From positions 1-6,281 of the forward strand of contig JANYAA010000351.1 in assembly GCA_025355255.1 (NCBI GenBank): 6,281 nt of DNA, read 5' to 3'. Below the pieces are notes generated by a model that saw only the letters and a list, made by a program, of their open reading frames with translations, ran no database searches and was not told the origin of the DNA. The translations under genes and the position numbers were made by a program. Source of the DNA: Chloroflexota bacterium (GTDB taxonomy: Bacteria > Chloroflexota > Limnocylindria > Limnocylindrales > CSP1-4). The number at the start of each line of letters is the position of its first letter. Position 1 is the first letter of the stretch. Positions 5,046 to 6,281 of the stretch are shown here, piece after piece.

Positions 5046-6281
5046 TCAGCCGCCCCTGACCAACTGCTCGCCGGTGAGCACCAGCTCGTCGCGCAGGGCG
5101 GGCGTGGATGCCTCGGTGTAGACGCGGACGAGGGGCTCGGTGCCGCTCGCGCGGACCAGCAGCCAGGATCCGTCGGCGAGGAACCACTTGTACCCGTCGT
5201 TGGTGTTGAGGACCTGCGTCCGTGCCACGGGCTGCCGGGCGAGGGTCGTGGGCGGCGTCTCGCCCAGTTCCACGAGGACACGCTTCTTGACCGCGTCATA
5301 CACCGGGCGCTCGAAGTGCACGTCGATCCGCCGGTAGAAGGACGGGCCTGCAAGCTCGTGGAAGCGGCGGACCGCCTCGGACACGGTCTTGGCGCCGCGG
5401 TCCCGCTCGCGCAGGAACAGGTCCAGCAGCAGGAGATCGGCGTAGATGCCGTCGCGCTCCGGCAGATGCATCCCGAAGCCGTAGCCGCCCGACTCCTCCG
5501 CGCCCATCATCGCGCCCGTCTCAATCATCTTGGGGCCGATGTACTTGAAGCCCACCGGGACCTCAAAGGTCTCGATCCCGAAGTGCTTGCCCAGCGTGGC
5601 AGCCATGGAGGTGTTGTTGACGCTCACGACAACGGGCTCGCGCATGCGGCGGTGTTCCGCGAGGTAGTACATAAGCAGGCCGGTGACTTCCAGCTGGTGC
5701 AGAAAGGTCCCCTGCTCATCGGCCGCTCCGGCCCGGTCCGCGTCGCCGTCGAGCATCAGGCAAAGGTCGAAGCCGCCCTTCGCCATCAGCGCCAGCGCCT
5801 CATCCACGTGGGGGCGGATGGGCTCTGGGTTGACGCCGCCGAAGAACGGGTTGCGCTCGCTGTGGATCTCCGTGACCCGGATCTTGCCGCCCGCGAGCAG
5901 CCGCGGGATCCAGCCGGCCCCGGCTCCATACAGGGGCTCAACGAGGATGGACATGTCGGCGGCCTTCAGCGAGTCGAGGTCCAGCGTCCGGCGGACGTAG
6001 CGCTCATACCCTTCGTACGGGTCGTACCACTCGAGCAGCCCGGCCGCCTCGGCATCCTCAAACGGTCGGCGCTCGATGGCGCTCCCGCCATTGGCCGCGA
6101 GGGCCGCTTCAACGACGGAGATGATCTCAGCCCCGGCGGCGGCGCCCGTGGGCGCCTTGATCTTGAAGCCGTTGTCCGTCCAGGGGTTGTGGCTGGCGGT
6201 GATGACGATGCCGGCCGCGGCCTTCCGCTGGACCACTTCAAATGAGGACATCTGCGTGGGCAGAGCGCTATCGGCGAACAC
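5046..6281 (-). CDS. Phosphoglucomutase/phosphomannomutase (alpha-D-phosphohexomutase), 5' end cut by window edge
   Basis: This cytoplasmic enzyme interconverts hexose 1- and 6-phosphates (glucose and/or mannose), feeding glycogen, cell-wall and nucleotide-sugar synthesis. The visible 411 residues cover most of the protein; only the start of domain 1 is missing at the right edge. All four active-site loops are intact (positions in the fragment): TASHNP with the phosphorylated Ser at 30; the Mg-binding DGDADR at 178-183; the sugar-specificity loop GAEESGGYGF at 260-269; and the phosphate-binding RASGTEP at 377-383. VPVGFKYIGPKM (241-252) and the HLPERDGIYADLLLLDLF stretch are typical of bacterial and archaeal PGM/PMM rather than GlmM. 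Substrate preference cannot be decided from this. No neighbour in the window shares its pathway. The frame closes with TGA at 5048-5046. Confidence 0.95.
   Translation of the reverse strand: MFADSALPTQMSSFEVVQRKAAAGIVITASHNPWTDNGFKIKAPTGAAAGAEIISVVEAALAANGGSAIERRPFEDAEAAGLLEWYDPYEGYERYVRRTLDLDSLKAADMSILVEPLYGAGAGWIPRLLAGGKIRVTEIHSERNPFFGGVNPEPIRPHVDEALALMAKGGFDLCLMLDGDADRAGAADEQGTFLHQLEVTGLLMYYLAEHRRMREPVVVSVNNTSMAATLGKHFGIETFEVPVGFKYIGPKMIETGAMMGAEESGGYGFGMHLPERDGIYADLLLLDLFLRERDRGAKTVSEAVRRFHELAGPSFYRRIDVHFERPVYDAVKKRVLVELGETPPTTLARQPVARTQVLNTNDGYKWFLADGSWLLVRASGTEPLVRVYTEASTPALRDELVLTGEQLVRGG

Noticed and set aside
4901..5353. Upstream extension of the SWIM protein into the hexomutase gene
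   Set aside because: The frame stays open, but the extra residues are Arg/Ser/Pro-rich shadow of the hexomutase. The SWIM-family N-terminus begins at the ATG at 4900, preceded by GGAGG.
4878..6245. Long open frame (455 codons) on the plus strand opposite the hexomutase
   Set aside because: Its translation has no recognisable domain and mirrors the GC-rich third-position pattern of the hexomutase, which carries all four catalytic motifs. A long antisense frame is expected in GC-rich coding DNA.

Overview
The window is GC-rich bacterial DNA with short intergenic gaps, frequent GTG starts and good Shine-Dalgarno sequences. Features that recall Chloroflexota (soil or groundwater lineages) are the lipoproteins with Pro/Thr/Ala-rich linkers, the tiny stand-alone SWIM zinc-finger protein and the mix of exported Ig-like proteins. 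A high-GC actinobacterium cannot be excluded. The lineage call is inference; no rRNA or marker gene is present.

Left side, minus strand (1-1640): a cobalamin (B12) riboswitch with its own terminator lies upstream of a lipoprotein substrate-binding protein (BtuF/FecB type, 362-1417). This is followed after 7 nt by the N-terminal third of a BtuC/FecCD-type permease that runs off the left edge. The ATPase is presumably further left. The riboswitch makes corrinoid uptake the most likely job of the transporter, rather than siderophore or heme uptake.

Middle, plus strand (1794-4483): a divergent, tightly packed three-gene operon encodes only exported proteins. These are a predicted beta-propeller-like secreted protein with repeated CX4C motifs, a secreted protein with a metzincin-like motif whose first His is Asp (DELGHIDGLAH) plus an Ig-like tail, and a small lipoprotein with a Pro/Thr/Ala linker and a C-terminal Ig-like domain. 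The first two genes overlap by 4 nt (GTGA) and the last two are 3 nt apart, so they are probably translationally coupled. I do not recognise this cassette as a named system.

Right side (4484-6281): a convergent intergenic region with a 13-bp perfect stem separates the operon from two minus-strand genes. These are a 92-residue SWIM zinc-finger protein and a phosphoglucomutase/phosphomannomutase truncated at the right edge. The hexomutase is housekeeping sugar-phosphate metabolism; nothing links it functionally to the other genes.

The intergenic stretch 1418-1793 holds the riboswitch leader (1441-1636), a UUCG hairpin just upstream of it, and the shared divergent promoter region, in which I see no convincing sigma-70 promoter. 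No tRNA, rRNA, insertion sequence, CRISPR array or attachment site was seen.
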